The notes beneath the pieces were generated by a model. The model saw only the letters and a program-made list of their open reading frames with translations. It was not told where the DNA came from and ran no database searches. DNA of 64,000 bases from Candidatus Methylomirabilota bacterium. Its GTDB lineage: Bacteria > Methylomirabilota > Methylomirabilia > Methylomirabilales > Methylomirabilaceae. Shown piece by piece: positions 60,636 through 64,000 of this stretch. A program made the position numbers and the translations under genes. Each line of letters begins with the position of its first letter. The first letter of the stretch is position 1. Where the stretch lies: contig JAGWQH010000028.1 of assembly GCA_028870115.1 (NCBI GenBank), forward strand, positions 1 to 64,000, given 5' to 3'.

Positions 60636-61517
60636 ATGAACAACGCGCAATCCGGAATCCTGGAATCGACCCCTCCGGTCGCCCGGTATCTCATCTTCTC
60701 GCTGACCGACCAGGACGAAGTCCGTAGGAGCCTGCGGCTCCTCGGTAACATCGCTGACGGTCGACAGACTGTTGTCGGACTCGGTCAATCGCTGGTGCTG
60801 GCGCTAGGGGCGACGGTGCCCGGTCTCCGCACGGCTCCGTGCTATACCGGCGCCGGGTGTGAAGTGCCTTCAACGCCGTTCGCGTTGTGGTGTTGGTTGA
60901 GGGGGGATGACAAGGGTGAGCTGCTGCATCGAACCAGGCGCATTCATGAGGCGCTGACGCCTGCGTTTCGCCTGGAACAGGTCATTGATGCCTTCACCTA
61001 TGGTACAGGTCGGGATTTGACGGGGTATGAAGACGGCACTGAGAACCCGAAAGACGAGCGTGCGTCTGAGGTTGCGTGTGTTCGGGGACACGGCGAGAGG
61101 CTGGATGGATCGAGCTTCGTCGCCGTCCAGCATTGGGTACATGATCTCGACCGCTTCGAAGCCAAGTCGACCCAGGAGCAGGATTATACGGTGGGGCGCC
61201 GCCGGAGCGACAACGATGAGATCGAAGATGCGCCGCCGTCTGCGCACATAAAAAGAACGGCGCAGGAAAGCTTCGATCCTGCAGCGTTCGTATTGAGGCG
61301 CTCGATGCCGTGGACGGACGGCTTACGCGCAGGCTTGGTCTTTGTCGCGTTTGCCGCGTCATTCGACGCGTTCGAGGCCCTCTTGAGACGGATGGTCGGC
61401 GCGGAAGACGGGATCGTAGACGCATTGTTCACCTTCACCCGTCCGATATCAGGTGCCTTTTTCTGGTGCCCGGGCATGCATGACGGGCGATTGGATTTAC
61501 GATTGCTCGGCGTGTAA
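60636..61517 (+). CDS. DyP-type haem peroxidase
   Basis: A 293-residue dye-decolourising peroxidase without a signal peptide. GYEDGTENP is the GxxDG motif with the distal Asp, SAHIKRTA carries the proximal haem His, and LRRSMPWTDGLRAGLVFVAF includes the distal Arg. The length is typical of the short B-type group, some of which are packed in encapsulins, but no encapsulin gene is in the window. It stands alone, with GGAG before the ATG, and 194 bases of intergenic DNA separate it from der. Confidence 0.9.
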   Translation: MNNAQSGILESTPPVARYLIFSLTDQDEVRRSLRLLGNIADGRQTVVGLGQSLVLALGATVPGLRTAPCYTGAGCEVPSTPFALWCWLRGDDKGELLHRTRRIHEALTPAFRLEQVIDAFTYGTGRDLTGYEDGTENPKDERASEVACVRGHGERLDGSSFVAVQHWVHDLDRFEAKSTQEQDYTVGRRRSDNDEIEDAPPSAHIKRTAQESFDPAAFVLRRSMPWTDGLRAGLVFVAFAASFDAFEALLRRMVGAEDGIVDALFTFTRPISGAFFWCPGMHDGRLDLRLLGV

Positions 61518-61617
61518 ACTATCCTCACAGCCGATACCTGTTACCTCTTGTTGCTGGGGGGCGGCGTAAGCGAACTGGTAGGCTTGACAGGTTCGTGAGG
61601 TTCATGTTAGCGTGCGC

Positions 61618-61646
61618 CTGTCAAAAGCCGGACCGTCGCGTATAAT
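61618..61646 (+). promoter_or_regulatory. Sigma-70-like promoter upstream of icd
   Basis: A consensus TATAAT (61641-61646) stands 17 bases after CTGTCA (61618-61623). A TTGACA at 61584-61589 with TTAGCG 17 bases later is a weaker alternative. The leader before icd would be about 170 bases. Confidence 0.55.
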
Positions 61647-61821
61647 CCGGTGGCTCACAGGAGAAACTCCGGTTAGAGATGCCTATCTACAGGCGTCTTC
61701 CCTCGCGTTTTCTTCACAAATCATGCTGCGGAAACAGTGGCGGATCGAAAGAGCCGAGGGGGTCCGTTTGACAAATGAGGCGCCCGTGCGGGGTACAACG
61801 CTGGTCAGGGAGAGGTCGATA

Positions 61822-63237
61822 ATGGAGCGGTGTGAAGGGCTGAAGCGACCGAAAGAGGGCTGCGCGATTGCCGTGAAAGACGGCCAGTTGATCGTCCCGG
61901 ATGATCCGATCGTTCCATTCATCGAGGGTGACGGAACCGGGCGAGACATCTGGCGCGCCTCGGTCCGCGTGTTCGATGCGGCGGTGACACGCGCCTATGG
62001 CGGGCAGCGCCGTATCGCCTGGCTGGAGGTCTATGCGGGCGAGAAGGCGTTCAATACCCTCAAGACCTGGTTGCCGGAGGAGACTGTCCAAGCCTTCCGT
62101 ACGTATATAGTCGGGATCAAGGGACCGCTCACGACGCCTGTAGGCGGCGGTATCCGAAGCCTGAACGTCGCGCTCCGCCAACTCCTCGACCTGTATGTCT
62201 GCCTCAGGCCGGTCCGGTACATTCGCGGCGTCCCGAGCCCTGTGAAGCGCCCCGAACAGGTCGACATGATGATCTTCAGAGAGAATACCGAGGACATTTA
62301 CGCCGGGATCGAGTGGGAGGCGGAGTCGGCGGAAGTCAGCAAGGTCATCCGCTTCCTTCAGGATGAGATGGGGGTCAAAAAGATCCGCTTTCCGGAGAGC
62401 TCGGCGATCGGGATCAAGCCGGTCAGTCGGGAGGGAAGCGAGCGACTGATCGAAGCCGCGATTCAGTACGCGCTCCGACATAAGCGGAAGTCTCTGACGA
62501 TGGTCCACAAGGGGAACATCATGAAATTTACAGAAGGCGCGTTTCGGGACTGGGGGTATGCCTTGGCGGCCGGTAAGTATCGCCACGAGACGGTCAGCCT
62601 TCGAGAGAGCTGGATCCTCGATAACAAAGAGAAGCAACCCAACCTCACGGTTGAGGAGAATGCCCTGGCCATCGAGCCAGGCTACAAAGATATGACACCG
62701 GACCGTCAGGCGAAGATCCGCGAGGAGGTCGAGGCCGCACTCGCGCTGTGGCCGACGCATGGCGATGGACAGTGGAAGCGCAAGCTGTTGATCAAGGACT
62801 CGATCGCCGACATCACGCTGCAGCAGACCCTGACACGGGCCGATGAGTTCGACGTGATCGCCACGCTCAACCTGAATGGCGACTATCTGTCGGATGCGCT
62901 TGCCGCGCAGATTGGCGGGATCGGGATTGCGCCGGGGGGGAATATCAACTATCGTACCGGTCACGCCATCTTTGAGGCGACCCATGGCACGGCGCCGAAA
63001 TACGCCGACCTGGATAAGGTCAATCCCGGCTCGGTTATCCTCTCCGGCGAGATGATGCTGCGGCACCTCGGTTGGAACGAGGCGGCAGATCTGGTGGTCC
63101 GTGGGCTGGAGGAGACTATTGCTCGGAGGCAGGTCACCTATGACTTTGCCAGGCTGCTGCGCGTCGAGGGGGCAACCGACGTCAAGGAGTTGAAGTGCTC
63201 CGAATTCGCCACAGCGGTCATCGAGAATATGGGCTAG
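61822..63237 (+). CDS. icd: Isocitrate dehydrogenase (NADP type)
   Basis: A 471-residue TCA-cycle enzyme. [40 protein letters not shown], the substrate loop [20 protein letters not shown] and [20 protein letters not shown] are hallmarks. [20 protein letters not shown] is in the C-terminal part. The ATG at 61822 is chosen for AGGGAGAGG upstream; the frame is open for 70 more codons, but that part has no family match and contains the promoter. mdh follows after 31 bases. Confidence 0.94.
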   Translation: MERCEGLKRPKEGCAIAVKDGQLIVPDDPIVPFIEGDGTGRDIWRASVRVFDAAVTRAYGGQRRIAWLEVYAGEKAFNTLKTWLPEETVQAFRTYIVGIKGPLTTPVGGGIRSLNVALRQLLDLYVCLRPVRYIRGVPSPVKRPEQVDMMIFRENTEDIYAGIEWEAESAEVSKVIRFLQDEMGVKKIRFPESSAIGIKPVSREGSERLIEAAIQYALRHKRKSLTMVHKGNIMKFTEGAFRDWGYALAAGKYRHETVSLRESWILDNKEKQPNLTVEENALAIEPGYKDMTPDRQAKIREEVEAALALWPTHGDGQWKRKLLIKDSIADITLQQTLTRADEFDVIATLNLNGDYLSDALAAQIGGIGIAPGGNINYRTGHAIFEATHGTAPKYADLDKVNPGSVILSGEMMLRHLGWNEAADLVVRGLEETIARRQVTYDFARLLRVEGATDVKELKCSEFATAVIENMG

Positions 63238-63268
63238 ACAGGTTGAGCCGGGACGCTAGAGGAGATCG

Positions 63269-64000
63269 ATGCGATCGAAGGTGACCGTTGTCGGCGGTGC
63301 GGGCAATGTTGGAGCCACCGTCGGCCAATATCTTGTCGCGAAAGAACTGGCCGATGTGGTGCTGATCGATATCCTGGAGAGCGTCCAGCATGGACGGGCG
63401 CTGGATCTGCTCCAGACGGGACCGGTCCTCGGATCCGACAGCCGGATCATCGGCACAAAAGACTATCGAGATACCGCCGACTCCGACATTGTGGTTGTGA
63501 CGGCCGGCATCGCCAGAAAGCCGGGGATGAGTCGGGATGATCTGCTTCATACGAACGCCAGAATCGTCGGCGAGGTGATCGGGCAGATTGTGGCCCATTC
63601 GCCGAACTGTATTCTCATTATTGTCAGCAACCCGCTTGACGCGATGACCCAACTGGCGCTCAAGCGAAGCGGCTTCGCCAGAGAGCGGGTCATCGGCATG
63701 GCGGGCGTGTTGGATGCCGCGCGATTTCGGACCTTTATCGCGCAAGAGCTTCGGGTGTCGGTTGAGAATGTTCATGCCTGCGTGCTTGGCGGCCACGGCG
63801 ACGCGATGGTTCCACTGCCGCGGTTCTCTACGGTGGCCGGGATTCCGATTACTGAGCTGCTGTCGCCCGACCGGGTCGAGGCATTGGTGAACCGGACAGC
63901 CGGAGGTGGGGGGGAGATTCTGGCGCTGCTGACAACGGGAAGCGCGTATTATGCGCCTGGCGCCTCTGTCGTGGAGATGGTAGAGGCGATTCTCAAGGAC
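63269..64000 (+). CDS. mdh: Malate dehydrogenase, 5' part (runs off the window)
   Basis: The first 244 codons are present and the frame is still open at the window end. [20 protein letters not shown] is the Rossmann loop, an Asp (VVLIDI) selects NAD, and [20 protein letters not shown] with the catalytic Arg, VSNPLDAMT and [14 protein letters not shown] with the catalytic His follow. This is the LDH-like MDH group. AGAGGAG precedes the ATG. It is probably cotranscribed with icd. Confidence 0.95.
   Translation, partial: MRSKVTVVGGAGNVGATVGQYLVAKELADVVLIDILESVQHGRALDLLQTGPVLGSDSRIIGTKDYRDTADSDIVVVTAGIARKPGMSRDDLLHTNARIVGEVIGQIVAHSPNCILIIVSNPLDAMTQLALKRSGFARERVIGMAGVLDAARFRTFIAQELRVSVENVHACVLGGHGDAMVPLPRFSTVAGIPITELLSPDRVEALVNRTAGGGGEILALLTTGSAYYAPGASVVEMVEAILKD

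Noticed and set aside
61714-63066. A 450-codon open frame antisense to icd.
   Set aside because: It mirrors a clearly coding isocitrate dehydrogenase and shows no motif of its own.
1-64000. tRNA and rRNA genes.
   Set aside because: No T-loop-like GGTTCGAATCC pattern in a cloverleaf context and no rRNA segment was recognised on either strand by eye.

Overview
The window is one contiguous piece of a Gram-negative bacterial chromosome with fairly high GC. Lipopolysaccharide-transport genes (lptC-lptA-lptB), an AsmA-like DUF748 envelope protein and an aa3-type cytochrome oxidase point to an aerobic or microaerobic diderm. A B12-dependent ribonucleotide reductase and the housekeeping gene order recall deep lineages such as NC10 (Methylomirabilota). 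That placement rests on memory of family content, not on a search, and is tentative.

Layout. Bases 1-8 kb are a mobile, partly decayed segment: an IS1634-type transposase, an IS91-family remnant, a class 3 lipase, an orphan gene, a Ser/Thr kinase with a C-terminal zinc ribbon, and a complete IS3-type element whose OrfB has lost a catalytic Asp. Bases 8-21.5 kb read mostly on the minus strand: a phosphoesterase, a lipoprotein, thiO, the oxidase operon ctaC-ctaD-ctaE-ctaF, a 1200-residue DUF748 protein overlapping mscS, mscL with a zinc-ribbon tail, a membrane-anchored Mrr-like protein and a 55-residue membrane protein. At about 21.6 kb transcription switches to the plus strand for the rest of the window.

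Bases 21.7-25.4 kb hold a TPR protein and nrdJ, the latter behind two NrdR-box-like sites 32 bp apart. The nrdJ stop codon lies in the terminus of a 143-bp MITE-like palindromic element.

Bases 25.6-39.5 kb are a probable antiviral defence island: an SNF2-type helicase with a DUF3883-like C-terminus, a broken fic gene, an AAA ATPase/DUF4276 pair, a DUF1156-type DNA methylase, a DUF4258/DUF2283 pair, a PD-(D/E)xK nuclease and a DUF499-type ATPase. Most neighbours overlap by 4 bases. The methylase carries an in-frame GIY-YIG nuclease domain whose left junction is a perfect 20-bp palindrome. Related CCTGCCTG...CAGGCAGG hairpins sit in frame inside the helicase, methylase and DUF499 genes. Then come dcd, an HTH-nucleotidyltransferase/HEPN pair with a candidate operator, and two tandem Lys/Ala-rich micro-ORFs.

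Bases 42-64 kb are conserved housekeeping: lptCAB-rpoN-hpf-rapZ, a lipoate ligase-family gene, pgsA, plsY, lysC, comEA-like, scpA-scpB-rluB, an aromatic amino acid and histidine block (pheA-hisC-aroF-tyrA), hflX, a second pgsA-like gene, der, a DyP peroxidase, icd and the start of mdh, which runs off the end of the window. No rRNA, tRNA or CRISPR array was recognised.
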